From positions 1 to 32,545 of the forward strand of contig JAZRZU010000134.1 in NCBI GenBank assembly GCA_045601465.1: a stretch of 32,545 bases of DNA, written 5' to 3'. A model generated the notes under the pieces. It ran no database searches. It was not told the DNA's origin and worked only from the letters and a program-made list of their open reading frames with translations. Positions 23,152 through 31,787 of the stretch are shown here, piece by piece; positions within the stretch are counted from its first letter, which is position 1, and the number at the start of each line of letters is the position of its first letter. The position numbers and the translations under genes are program-made. The DNA comes from RGIG3009 sp045601465 (GTDB lineage: Bacteria; Bacillota; Clostridia; Oscillospirales; Acutalibacteraceae).

Positions 23152-25524
23152 TTATTCCTCGTCCGCATCATCAGCACGGTTCATATTCATTTCCAACCAT
23201 TGCTGACGAGTGATCAATACCTGACGAGGTTTGCTGCCTTCGTGAGGACCAACGATACCCCGCTGTTCCATTTCATCGATGATACGGCCTGCCCGAGCAT
23301 AACCCAGACGCAAGCGACGTTGCAACAGAGAGGTTGAGGCCATACCGGCTTCTACCACAATTTCAATCGCCTGCGGCAACATTTCATCGCCATCGCCGCC
23401 GAGGCCATCTTCCCCATCAGCAGTGTTTTTCGAATTTTTCTCTGCCGCCGCTGCCTGGCGGTTAATCTCCTCGATAACCGTTTCATCATACTGTTGCGCC
23501 TCGGTCGATTTCAAGAAATCAACCACTGATTCCACTTCACGGTTTCCTACAAAGCATCCTTGAACACGAATCGGTTTTGCAAAGCCAACCGGCATGAACA
23601 GCATATCGCCTTTACCGAGGAGTTTCTCTGCTCCACCTGTATCCAATATTGTCCGTGAGTCAACAGCAGAAGCAACCGTCAAAGCCAAGCGAGACGGAAT
23701 ATTGGCTTTAATAAGACCGGTGATGACATCAACAGAGGGACGCTGGGTGGCGATCACCAAATGCATACCCGCAGCGCGTGCCATTTGTGCCAAACGGCAG
23801 ATATTGCTTTCCACCTCATTTGCAGCCACCATCATCAGGTCTGCCAACTCGTCAATAACAATTAAAATCTGTGGAAGGACTTCCAGCACATCATTAGTCT
23901 TTGCCGCTTCATTATAAGTCGTTAAATCACGCACGCCGTTTTCTGCAAACAGTTTATATCGACGCAACATTTCGTTAACTGCCCATCCCAAAGCACCGGA
24001 AGCTTTACGAGGATCGGTTACAACCGGTACCAGCAAATGTGGAATACCGTTATAGATACCGAATTCCACTTGTTTGGGATCGATTAATAATAATTTCACT
24101 TCATCCGGACGAGCATTAAACAGAACACTCTGAATCATGGAGTTGGTACATACCGATTTACCGGAACCGGTTGTACCGGCAATCAACAAGTGCGGCATTT
24201 TGGCAAGGTCGGTTAATACAATTTGACCACCAATATCTTTACCAAGCGCCACGGTCAATTTACTCTTGGCATTTTTGAAATCTTTTGAACCAATGAGATC
24301 CCGCAAACAAACCGAACCGCTGACTTTGTTCGGTACCTCAATACCAATAGCAGCCTTATTTGGGATGGGTGCTTCAATACGTACACCCGTGGTTGCAAGA
24401 CGCAAAGCGATATCGTCGGCAAGACCGGTAATACGACTGATTTTCACGCCGGCACTCGGTTGTAATTCGTACCGTGTGACCGTGGGGCCGCAAGATACAT
24501 CAATCACTTTGGCGCTCACACCAAATTCCCGTAGTGTTTGAGTTAACAATTCCGCTGTTGCTGTCTGTTCCCTCACAGAAGCCGATTCATCCATAGATTT
24601 CGATTCGTTAAGCAGTGACAACGGCGGATAGCAATACGAATCTGATTCTTCTGTCTTTTTATCCTCTGTTTTTTCAAGCAACGGTTCAAAAATTTCAGCC
24701 GATTCTTTCTTATCTACAACGTCACTTTCTGCATTGAGTTCATCCGCTACTTTTTTTAAGGTTGCTCGTTTATCGGGTTTCGGTTTTTCTTCTTTGACAA
24801 TCGTAACGGAATCTACTTTATCCTCCTCGGGATAGCCGACTCCAAGTTCCACATCAATGGTAGCCGCACGCTGTTGCACACCGCTCTCCATGGCGGCCTC
24901 TACCACGGTTTCAATGGTATCTTTGGTAGTTTGTAACGGTTTCCAAAGCGCACGCAACAACGCAAAAAGTGAAGTGCCGGTTACCAACATAAAGAATACA
25001 AACGTGGATAAAATCAAAATGATTTTTGAGCCAAGATCGGTAAAAAGATATTCCATACCATAACCGAGCAAAGCGCCCATAACACCGCCGCCCCGATTAT
25101 CTTTACCGGCATCAAAAGCCTCTAACAGCGCATCCCAATAAGATATTTGCGCCGTATCCACACGGAAGATTTGAATGGTACTTCCTAATACGACCATCAA
25201 TACAACCGACAGCCAGACCTTTTTTTGTACATTAGAAACGTTTCGTTCTAATGCACACAACACCGCCAAGTATCCGATGAGAAAGGGCAAAATATAAGCG
25301 CAAATACCAAACGAGCCAAGTATCATATTATGTAACCAGCCCCACAGACTGGCCCCCTTAATCAGCGTAACACACAGCAAAAGAATGGCACCGGCAAGCA
25401 AGAGAACTGCGGCTGTTTGATTGCGAGCACTTTCAGAAGAAGACGCTCTTTGTTTGGTTGCCGTGGTCTGTCTCTTTGCATGTGTAGCAGTTGATTTTTT
25501 GGTTGTTTTGCGTTTTTGAGCCAC
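23152..25524 (-). CDS. ftsK: DNA translocase FtsK/SpoIIIE
   Basis: A 790-residue DNA pump. The N-terminus is basic and carries about four membrane helices (roughly residues 35-195), then a variable acidic linker, the alpha/beta/gamma motor with Walker A AGTTGSGKS (about 449-457) and Walker B LIVIDELADLM, and a C-terminal winged-helix gamma domain (about 715-775, RRLRLGYARAGRIIDEMEQRG) that reads orienting DNA sites. The start is the GTG at 25522-25524: AAAGGGGAGGG lies 6 nt before it, inside a longer open frame. It works in chromosome segregation into daughter cell or forespore. Gene order tepA-ftsK matches Bacillus tepA-spoIIIE. Confidence 0.96.
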   Translation of the reverse strand: MAQKRKTTKKSTATHAKRQTTATKQRASSSESARNQTAAVLLLAGAILLLCVTLIKGASLWGWLHNMILGSFGICAYILPFLIGYLAVLCALERNVSNVQKKVWLSVVLMVVLGSTIQIFRVDTAQISYWDALLEAFDAGKDNRGGGVMGALLGYGMEYLFTDLGSKIILILSTFVFFMLVTGTSLFALLRALWKPLQTTKDTIETVVEAAMESGVQQRAATIDVELGVGYPEEDKVDSVTIVKEEKPKPDKRATLKKVADELNAESDVVDKKESAEIFEPLLEKTEDKKTEESDSYCYPPLSLLNESKSMDESASVREQTATAELLTQTLREFGVSAKVIDVSCGPTVTRYELQPSAGVKISRITGLADDIALRLATTGVRIEAPIPNKAAIGIEVPNKVSGSVCLRDLIGSKDFKNAKSKLTVALGKDIGGQIVLTDLAKMPHLLIAGTTGSGKSVCTNSMIQSVLFNARPDEVKLLLIDPKQVEFGIYNGIPHLLVPVVTDPRKASGALGWAVNEMLRRYKLFAENGVRDLTTYNEAAKTNDVLEVLPQILIVIDELADLMMVAANEVESNICRLAQMARAAGMHLVIATQRPSVDVITGLIKANIPSRLALTVASAVDSRTILDTGGAEKLLGKGDMLFMPVGFAKPIRVQGCFVGNREVESVVDFLKSTEAQQYDETVIEEINRQAAAAEKNSKNTADGEDGLGGDGDEMLPQAIEIVVEAGMASTSLLQRRLRLGYARAGRIIDEMEQRGIVGPHEGSKPRQVLITRQQWLEMNMNRADDADEE

Positions 25525-25561
25525 GAATGACCCTCCCCTTTGGAAAAATAGAATATGCTTA

Positions 25562-26257
25562 TTATTCACTCTCAGAAATCATTTGGTGTAAGGCTGCCAA
25601 TGCATCCGATAGCGAGCCCATTTCATCAATCAGGCCGACTGATACTGCCTCTTCCCCGTCCAACACGGTTCCCATATCGGTGGTCATCTCGTCTGTGTTC
25701 ATACACAATTTCGTAAAACAATCGTGTTCGATATGAGAGTGGTCGGTTACGAATCGAACGATGCGATCCTGCATGCGTTGGAAATGCACAAACGCCTGGG
25801 GAACGCCCAAAACCAATCCGTTAACACGTACTGGGTGAATGGTCATGGTAGCAGACGGTGCAATAAAGGAACGTTTGGCTGAAACCGCAAGCGGCACCCC
25901 GATGGAATGGCCGCCGCCAAGTACCAAGGATACCGTGGGTTTTGTCATACCAGCAATCAGTTCCGCCAGCGCCAGACCGGCTTCAATATCTCCACCGACG
26001 GTATTAAGCAAAATCAATAAACCTTGTATTTCCTGACTTTCTTCAATTGCTACTAATTGCGGTAACACATGTTCATACTTGGTGGTTTTATTTTCGCCGG
26101 ACAAGGCATAGTGTCCTTCTATTTGCCCGATAATCGTTAAACAATGAATGATAAACTGTCCGTTGTTGGTGGTAACCGAACCGTTTTCCACCACGTCTTT
26201 CAGTTCTTGTTGCAGATTTGCAGCCTGCTTTACCGACTCATCTTGTTGTTTGCGCAT
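25562..26257 (-). CDS. tepA: ClpP-class serine protease, TepA-like
   Basis: A 231-residue ClpP/crotonase-fold protein of the TepA (translocation-enhancing protein) group. Catalytic residues are visible: Ser118 in GGGHSIGVPLA and His141 in TIHPVRVNG; NTVGGDIEAGLALAELI is the oxyanion-site region. Unlike ClpP, no adaptor-linked ATPase genes are nearby. The ATG at 26255-26257 is chosen because GGAGG lies 8 nt upstream, rather than a TTG six codons earlier. It is first in the operon with ftsK, the metallo-beta-lactamase, the microprotein and tcdA. In Bacillus it promotes protein secretion and sits beside spoIIIE. Confidence 0.9.
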   Translation of the reverse strand: MRKQQDESVKQAANLQQELKDVVENGSVTTNNGQFIIHCLTIIGQIEGHYALSGENKTTKYEHVLPQLVAIEESQEIQGLLILLNTVGGDIEAGLALAELIAGMTKPTVSLVLGGGHSIGVPLAVSAKRSFIAPSATMTIHPVRVNGLVLGVPQAFVHFQRMQDRIVRFVTDHSHIEHDCFTKLCMNTDEMTTDMGTVLDGEEAVSVGLIDEMGSLSDALAALHQMISESE

Positions 26258-26308
26258 GTTTTTCGCCTCCGACAACTAGTGTTGCCATGAAGCCTTTTAA
26301 ACATACAC

Positions 26309-26337
26309 AGTATACCATTTTCATCGAAAAAACGCAA
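26309..26337 (-). promoter_or_regulatory. Sigma-A promoter of the tepA-ftsK operon
   Basis: On the minus strand TTGCGT (26332-26337) and TATACT (26309-26314) are 17 nt apart, starting 4 bases after the ymdB stop codon. It gives a leader of about 45 nt. Confidence 0.75.
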
Positions 26338-26340
26338 GTA

Positions 26341-27111
26341 TCAGCGAATATCCAAACGCTGTATATCGGTAGTCTTTCCTGTTTTGTCATCCACTGTGAG
26401 TAACACGGCATTTAACATACACGGACCTTTGGCAACTGCAAAGCGAACGGGAAGCTTATCCCGCATTTTTGAAATTGCCAAATCCGGCTGTACACCCAAG
26501 ACGGATTGTATTGGACCGGTCATACCAACATCCGAGATAAAGCCGGTCCCACCCGGTAAAATCTGTTCATCAGCCGTTTGGACGTGTGTATGAGTACCGA
26601 ACACAGCCGAAACTCGGCCATCCACCCCATAAGCAAGCGCTTTCTTTTCAGCCGTTGCTTCGGCGTGAAAATCCACGATTCGACATGCCGGCAACTTTGT
26701 ATCAGCAAGTATCGTATTCAGTGTTTCAAAGGGGCAAGCAAGCGATTCCATATACACTACACCCAACAGATTGATAACCGCTACTTGAAACCTTCCTTTA
26801 TCCACAATAAACACTCCGGAACCGGGAGCTGTTGCAGGGTAATTGGCAGGACGCATTACGCCGGTTTTTTGTTCCAGCAAATCATACACTTCAAAGCGTC
26901 GAAAAGTATGGTTTCCACCTGTCACAACGTCGGCACCACAGGTGAATAATCGATTAGCGGACACACAGGTAATACCGTTCCCGTCAGCAGAGTTTTCACC
27001 ATTGACAATACAAACATCTACCGCATATTGTCGTTTGATCGCCGGAAGATGCTGTTCTAAAAAGCAACAGCCGACAGAACCAACAACATCACCAATACAT
27101 AAAATGTTCAT
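26341..27111 (-). CDS. ymdB: YmdB-family metallophosphoesterase (2',3'-cyclic nucleotide phosphodiesterase)
   Basis: A 256-residue calcineurin-like phosphodiesterase. Metal-binding motifs of the YmdB family (TIGR00282) are all present: GDVVGSVG at the start, NGENSADGNGIT, TGGNHTFRR, DFHAEATAEKKAL, GTHTHVQTADEQILPGG and SDVGMTGP. In Bacillus YmdB hydrolyses 2',3'-cyclic nucleotides and affects biofilm and motility choice, and it lies directly behind rny, as here. The ATG at 27109-27111 has only a weak AAAGAAG site. The 75-nt gap to rny has a hairpin but no promoter, so ymdB is probably expressed with rny at a reduced level. Confidence 0.93.
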   Translation of the reverse strand: MNILCIGDVVGSVGCCFLEQHLPAIKRQYAVDVCIVNGENSADGNGITCVSANRLFTCGADVVTGGNHTFRRFEVYDLLEQKTGVMRPANYPATAPGSGVFIVDKGRFQVAVINLLGVVYMESLACPFETLNTILADTKLPACRIVDFHAEATAEKKALAYGVDGRVSAVFGTHTHVQTADEQILPGGTGFISDVGMTGPIQSVLGVQPDLAISKMRDKLPVRFAVAKGPCMLNAVLLTVDDKTGKTTDIQRLDIR

Positions 27112-27145
27112 ACTACACTTCTTTCTATCTAACAAACTAGCGCAA

Positions 27146-27174
27146 ACGGTGCCCTTGTTAAGGACACCGTTTTG
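27146..27174. terminator. Hairpin between rny and ymdB, possible attenuator
   Basis: Arms AAACGGTG and CACCGTTT plus CCTT/AAGG across one mismatch, loop of 3 nt. No T-tract follows on the minus strand, so it may trim the 3' end of the rny message or lower ymdB expression rather than stop transcription. Confidence 0.5.
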
Positions 27175-27186
27175 ACATACTGTCTG

Positions 27187-28746
27187 TTATTTTGCGTAAT
27201 CAACCGCACGATTCTCACGGATGAGATGAACTTTGATTTGTCCGGGATAATCCAGGGAATCTTCAATCCTTTTCGCAATATCACGAGCCAGGAGCGTCAT
27301 TTTATCGTCGCTGACAACATCAGGACGGACGATAATACGAATCTCACGACCTGCCTGGATAGCAAATGAGCGTTCTACACCGTCAAACTCATTTGCTACT
27401 TCTTCCAGTTTTTCCAAACGTTTGATATAGTTTTCCAAGTTTTCACGACGTGCACCGGGACGTGCCGCAGAAATCGCATCCGCCGCCTGTACTAAGCAAG
27501 CAATAACAGTGGTTGCCTCTACATCGCCGTGGTGGGCTTGTATGGCATGAACAACCGCTTCGCTTTCTTTGTACTTGCGCGCAATGTCGACACCGATTTC
27601 AATATGCGAACCTTCAATTTCGTGATCAACCGATTTTCCGATATCGTGCAATAATCCCGCACGGCGTGCAATTTCAGGGTCAATGCCCAGTTCACTTGCC
27701 ATGATGCCGGATAAGAAAGCAACTTCCATGGAATGATTTAGCACGTTTTGACCATAACTGGTGCGATAACGTAAGCGACCGAGAAGTTTCATGATTTCCG
27801 GATGGATACCGTGCAGACCGGTTTCCAGTACTGCTCGTTCACCTTCCGATTTAATCGTGGCTTCGACTTCACGACGTGCTTTTTCAATCATTTCTTCGAT
27901 GCGTGCAGGGTGAATACGTCCATCGGAAATTAACCGTTCCAAAGCAATCCGGGCAATCTCACGACGCACCGGGTCAAACCCGGAAAGAGTGATTGCTTCA
28001 GGTGTATCATCAATAATCAAGTCCACACCCGTCAACGTTTCAATGGTGCGAATATTGCGACCCTCACGGCCGATGATACGACCTTTCATCTCATCGTTCG
28101 GCAGCGGAACAACCGAAACCGTTGTTTCTGAGACCTGATCTGCTGCAACCCGCTGAATAGCATGAGAAATCAAACGGCGAGCACGCATATCTGCCTCTTC
28201 TTTATACCGTGCTTCAAACTCATTGATTTTCACAGCTTTTTCATGAGTTAATTCTTCTGAAAGACTTTTTAGTAAATACTCCTTTGCCTGTTCGACGGTG
28301 AATCCGGAAATACGTTCCAGCATTTCGAACTGACCTTTTTTCAAATTCTCAACATCTTGCAACCGAGAATCAATTTCTCGTTGCTTTTTAGCAATTGCTT
28401 CCTCTTTGGCCTCATAATTTTCAATTTTATGGTCCAAAGACTCCTCTTTTTGCTGAATACGGCGTTCTTGGCGCAGAACCTCGTTACGGCGTTCCTTTAA
28501 TTCACGCTCCGATTCGTTGCGCAACCGATGGATTTCGTCTTTTGCTTCTAATAACGTTTCTTTTTTCTTGGATTCCGCAGCGGATTTTGCATCTTTCAAG
28601 ATGCGTTCAGCTTCTGCCTCAGCCGAACCAATCTTGGCTTCGGCGGTTTTTTGTCTATGCTTGGCACCTGCTTTAAAAGCAACGGCGCCGGCGACGCCTC
28701 CGCCAACAGCCAAGGCGCATAAACCTACAATAATGTACTCACCCAC
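27187..28746 (-). CDS. rny: Ribonuclease Y
   Basis: A 519-residue membrane-bound endoribonuclease that initiates mRNA decay in many Firmicutes. Order: N-terminal membrane helix (VGLCALAVGGGVAGAVAFKAG), long coiled coil rich in K, E and R (about 30-200), KH domain (MKGRIIGREGRNIRTIE), HD domain (LLHDIGKSVDHE with HHGDVE downstream) and a C-terminal conserved part. Length is the family standard (about 520). The start is GTG (28744-28746); AGGAGG lies 12 nt upstream, an unusually wide spacing that could keep translation low. It has a long leader behind a perfect promoter. Confidence 0.97.
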   Translation of the reverse strand: MGEYIIVGLCALAVGGGVAGAVAFKAGAKHRQKTAEAKIGSAEAEAERILKDAKSAAESKKKETLLEAKDEIHRLRNESERELKERRNEVLRQERRIQQKEESLDHKIENYEAKEEAIAKKQREIDSRLQDVENLKKGQFEMLERISGFTVEQAKEYLLKSLSEELTHEKAVKINEFEARYKEEADMRARRLISHAIQRVAADQVSETTVSVVPLPNDEMKGRIIGREGRNIRTIETLTGVDLIIDDTPEAITLSGFDPVRREIARIALERLISDGRIHPARIEEMIEKARREVEATIKSEGERAVLETGLHGIHPEIMKLLGRLRYRTSYGQNVLNHSMEVAFLSGIMASELGIDPEIARRAGLLHDIGKSVDHEIEGSHIEIGVDIARKYKESEAVVHAIQAHHGDVEATTVIACLVQAADAISAARPGARRENLENYIKRLEKLEEVANEFDGVERSFAIQAGREIRIIVRPDVVSDDKMTLLARDIAKRIEDSLDYPGQIKVHLIRENRAVDYAK

Positions 28747-28922
28747 TTGTTGTGAACACCTCCTGTTATTCTTTTTTCAATCTTCCAATACGTACAAATT
28801 GCGAGATTACATCGTTGTCATCAAAAGGAACTTTCCTTGTACGGAAAGAGTATATCAAACAACCGGGAACACGCAAAAATCTTGTAGCACCGACCACAAA
28901 ATTCGCACTTGTCCACTTCAAA

Positions 28923-28951
28923 ATTATAACGCTTTTTCCTGTAACTGTCAA
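28923..28951 (-). promoter_or_regulatory. Perfect consensus promoter of rny
   Basis: On the minus strand TTGACA (28946-28951) and TATAAT (28923-28928), both full consensus, are 17 nt apart. Transcription would start near 28916, giving rny an untranslated leader of about 170 nt. Confidence 0.85.
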
Positions 28952-29021
28952 GAAAAAATCTATATATCGTATAAAACTGCTTGAAATATACATATATATC
29001 GTTATTTTTATGAATATGTTC

Positions 29022-29050
29022 TTTACTTGCTTCTGGTTGTTTGTTATAAT
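29022..29050 (+). promoter_or_regulatory. Promoter of the DUF3798 lipoprotein operon
   Basis: TTTACT (29022-29027) and TATAAT (29045-29050) are 17 nt apart; the start codon follows 32 nt later behind AAAGGAG. Confidence 0.65.
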
Positions 29051-29082
29051 GTCATTTATAAATGGTGAAAGGAGAATAACAG

Positions 29083-30213
29083 TTGAAAAAAACATTGTGC
29101 ATCTTTCTTACCGCTATTCTCTTTCTTTGCCTTTGTTCTTGTACCAAAGAAGAAGTTCGCGATACGAATCGCTCAAAATACAAAATCGCTGTTTTTACCG
29201 CTGACTTTTCTGAAAACAAAGAATCCTTTGAAAAATCACGTGATATAAAGCAAGCTTACGAGGACACCTTGATCGTATCCACCTATCCTCACAATCACGA
29301 AGAAGAACCTGTGCAAATTGTTTCAACCGTTTCAGAGTTGGCGGCAAATCCTGCTGTAAAGGTTATCATCTTTGCAGATGCCATAGATGGGATCGCTGCT
29401 GCGATTGAAAAAGTGCGTGAAACACGTAGTGATATATTAATTATTACGGACATTCTCTCCGAACAAGCAGCCGAACTTGCTCCCCTTTCAGATGTTTGTT
29501 TTGTTACCAACCCCACGAGTTCTCCCTCAGCGATTATTAACCAATCCCGTACCATGGGAGCCAAAAACTTTGTGTTCCTCACATGTGCCGATGATTTGGA
29601 AAATTCTGACATTAATGCTCATCAAGAATTATTAAAAGAATTTTGCTCTGAAAACGATATTGGATTTATTCAAGCTATTGCACCTAATCCAACAGCAATT
29701 GGTGGTGCTTCCACCGCCCAGGCATGGGTAAACGAAAATCTCCCTCGTTTTGTTGAACAATATGGTGTGAACACCGCATTTTATACCACCAACTGCTCGT
29801 TGTTGACGCCGTTGATTCGCCAAGTAGCCGAACTTCATGCAATTTTCCCCCAACAATGCCACCCATCCCCTTATCATGGTTATCCACAGGCATTTGACCT
29901 GGATATATTAGAATACGAAACCGACACTCCTCACATACTAAATAAAATTAAATCCGCAATCAACTCCGGCGGAAACCATGGACGCATGGCATGCTGGTCA
30001 TGTTCACCGGATATGACAGTTCTCGAAGCCGCTGTACAATACAGTATTCGTTGGTGTGACGGCAATATCACCGAGCGTTGTGACCGTTCAGCTTTGAACA
30101 CGGAAATTAAAAAAATAGCAGGAAACGATGTGCAAATTTCAGGGTATACAGATGAAAAAATCGGTTGGATCGGGCATTCGTTTGTTATTCAGGATCAATA
30201 TTATATTTTTTAA
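29083..30213 (+). CDS. DUF3798 family lipoprotein, periplasmic-binding-protein-like
   Basis: A 376-residue exported lipoprotein. The start is TTG with AAAGGAG 8 nt before it. The signal peptide MKKTLCIFLTAILFLCLCSC ends in a lipobox (LCSC) so the mature protein would be lipidated at the final Cys. The body matches what I recall of DUF3798 (PF12683): KYKIAVFT, VSTYPHN, VKVIIFADAIDG, MGAKNFVFL, YGVNTAFYTTNC and CHPSPYHGYPQAF. The fold looks like a sugar or amino-acid binding protein of class B type. No ABC permease is next to it; the partner gene is pepD, 10 bases away, so a role linked to peptides is possible but inferred. Confidence 0.85.
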   Translation: MKKTLCIFLTAILFLCLCSCTKEEVRDTNRSKYKIAVFTADFSENKESFEKSRDIKQAYEDTLIVSTYPHNHEEEPVQIVSTVSELAANPAVKVIIFADAIDGIAAAIEKVRETRSDILIITDILSEQAAELAPLSDVCFVTNPTSSPSAIINQSRTMGAKNFVFLTCADDLENSDINAHQELLKEFCSENDIGFIQAIAPNPTAIGGASTAQAWVNENLPRFVEQYGVNTAFYTTNCSLLTPLIRQVAELHAIFPQQCHPSPYHGYPQAFDLDILEYETDTPHILNKIKSAINSGGNHGRMACWSCSPDMTVLEAAVQYSIRWCDGNITERCDRSALNTEIKKIAGNDVQISGYTDEKIGWIGHSFVIQDQYYIF

Positions 30214-30223
30214 TGGAGGTTGA

Positions 30224-31678
30224 ATGACGATGACGGTATTAAACCATTGTGAACCCAAAGCGGTGTTTTCTTTTTTTGAGGAAATTTGTTCTATACCTCA
30301 CGGGTCCGGCAACACCCAGTATATCGCTGACTATTGCGTATCATTTGCAAAAGAACGAGGACTTCGTTACATTCGTGATGAGGCCAATAACGTTATTGTG
30401 TTCAAGGACGGTTCAAAGGGATACGAAAACTCCCCCGCATTAATTTTACAAGGACATTTAGACATGGTGTGTGCCAAAACGCCGGACAACACCATGGATA
30501 TGACCAAAAACGGCCTTAAGCTTGCCGTTAACGGGGATTGGATCCATGCAATCGGCTCCTCTCTTGGTGCAGATAACGGTATCGCTGTTGCGATGGCACT
30601 TGCTGTTTTGGATGACGATACCATCCCCCACCCGCCGCTTGAAGTGGTATTGACAGCCGATGAAGAAACCGGTATGAATGGAGCATTTGCATTGGATGCC
30701 TCACCCCTTACCGGACATTGTATGATCAATATTGATTCGGACAAGGAAGGTGTTTTTACAGTCGGATGTGCCGGTGGTGTACGTGCCAGCGGAAGCCTTC
30801 CCATCTCTCGTTTTTCTCATTCCGGAGTTCTGTGCTCTATCACCATTAACGGATTGCAAGGCGGACACTCAGGGGATGAAATCCACAAAGGACGAGGTAA
30901 TGCCATTCGTTTATTAGGACGTATCCTCTATTCCCTAAAAGCAGAGAATTTACTCGCTTTATTATCGCTGAAAGGTGGTTCGGTGGATAATGCCATTCCG
31001 TCGGAAGCGACTGCCACTATCCTTGTGGCACCAGAGCAAATGCCGATTGTACAAAACATTTTAAAACAGCAGGAAGCTATCTTGAAAGCAGAATATGCCG
31101 AAATCGATGACGGCATTACGATTGTTTTTCAGAGTGAAGAACTAACCGCAGCAGAGATCGTCGATAACAAAACCCTTAACCGTATTCTGTCGGTCATGAT
31201 AAACACGCCGAACGGTGTACAAAAAATGAGTCGAGATATCCCCGATTTAGTGCAAACCTCACTGAATTTTGGTATTGTAAATCTGCAAAGCGATGTATTT
31301 TCTGCTGTTTTTTCAATCCGCAGCTCAATTGAACATGAAAAGCAACAATTACGTGACACCTTGTCACAGTTATTTGAAGTGCTCGACGGAACGATGGAAT
31401 TCAGTGGTGAATATCCGGGATGGGCATACCGTAAAGACTCTCCCCTGCGGGAAACCTTTTTGGCATCTTTTCAAACACTCTTTCACAAAGAGCCGAAAGT
31501 GATCGCTATCCATGCCGGTTTGGAGTGTGGCTTGTTCTCGCAAAAGATTGATAACTTGGACTGCATTTCAATTGGTCCCAATATGGTAGATATACACACC
31601 GTAAAAGAGCGATTGAGTATTTCTTCGACTGGTCGCACCTATCAACTTTTGTTAGACGTTCTTAAAAATTCAAGGTAG
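30224..31678 (+). CDS. pepD: Aminoacyl-histidine dipeptidase (Xaa-His dipeptidase, M20 family)
   Basis: A 484-residue cytosolic M20C zinc peptidase that hydrolyses dipeptides such as carnosine-like Xaa-His. Zinc ligands and the catalytic glutamate are visible: QGHLDMV (His78, Asp80), LGADNGIA (Asp117), TADEETG (Glu147/Glu148), with DSDKEG and late HAGLECG supplying the rest. Length is that of PepD (about 485). Two ATGs, two codons apart, could start it; GGAGG is 4 nt before the first and 10 before the second, so the choice is open. It is cotranscribed with the DUF3798 lipoprotein and ends in a strong terminator. Confidence 0.93.
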   Translation: MTMTVLNHCEPKAVFSFFEEICSIPHGSGNTQYIADYCVSFAKERGLRYIRDEANNVIVFKDGSKGYENSPALILQGHLDMVCAKTPDNTMDMTKNGLKLAVNGDWIHAIGSSLGADNGIAVAMALAVLDDDTIPHPPLEVVLTADEETGMNGAFALDASPLTGHCMINIDSDKEGVFTVGCAGGVRASGSLPISRFSHSGVLCSITINGLQGGHSGDEIHKGRGNAIRLLGRILYSLKAENLLALLSLKGGSVDNAIPSEATATILVAPEQMPIVQNILKQQEAILKAEYAEIDDGITIVFQSEELTAAEIVDNKTLNRILSVMINTPNGVQKMSRDIPDLVQTSLNFGIVNLQSDVFSAVFSIRSSIEHEKQQLRDTLSQLFEVLDGTMEFSGEYPGWAYRKDSPLRETFLASFQTLFHKEPKVIAIHAGLECGLFSQKIDNLDCISIGPNMVDIHTVKERLSISSTGRTYQLLLDVLKNSR

Positions 31679-31691
31679 CAATCTACAACAC

Positions 31692-31734
31692 GACCCCGAC
31701 AGTTCCAAGTTGATGCTGTCGGGGTCTTTTCTTT
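31692..31734 (+). terminator. Intrinsic terminator of the DUF3798-pepD operon
   Basis: An 11-bp GC-rich stem (GACCCCGACAG with CTGTCGGGGTC), 13-nt loop, followed by TTTTCTTT. Confidence 0.87.
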
Positions 31735-31787
31735 CGCAATCTATCCAATCGTTTTCAAAGATATGAAAAGATACGACCGGAATTGTT

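Larger units (their letters stand above)
28747..29082. other. Divergent control region of rny and the DUF3798 gene
   Basis: 336 bases without an assigned gene. About 170 nt (28747-28916) are the rny leader, with two mutually exclusive small hairpins: CTTTCC/GGAAAG (28831-28848) and AAGGAA/TTCCTT (28825-28838). A second possible rny promoter (TTGCGT, 16 nt, TATACT) lies within it. The right half is very AT-rich and contains the promoter of the lipoprotein gene. A 31-codon frame beginning with a GTG exactly at the predicted rny transcription start is discussed in the findings. Confidence 0.6.

Noticed and set aside
28766..29095. 109-codon minus-strand frame through the rny promoter region
   Set aside because: It spans the perfect rny promoter, is AT-rich and without ribosome site or homology that I can recognise.
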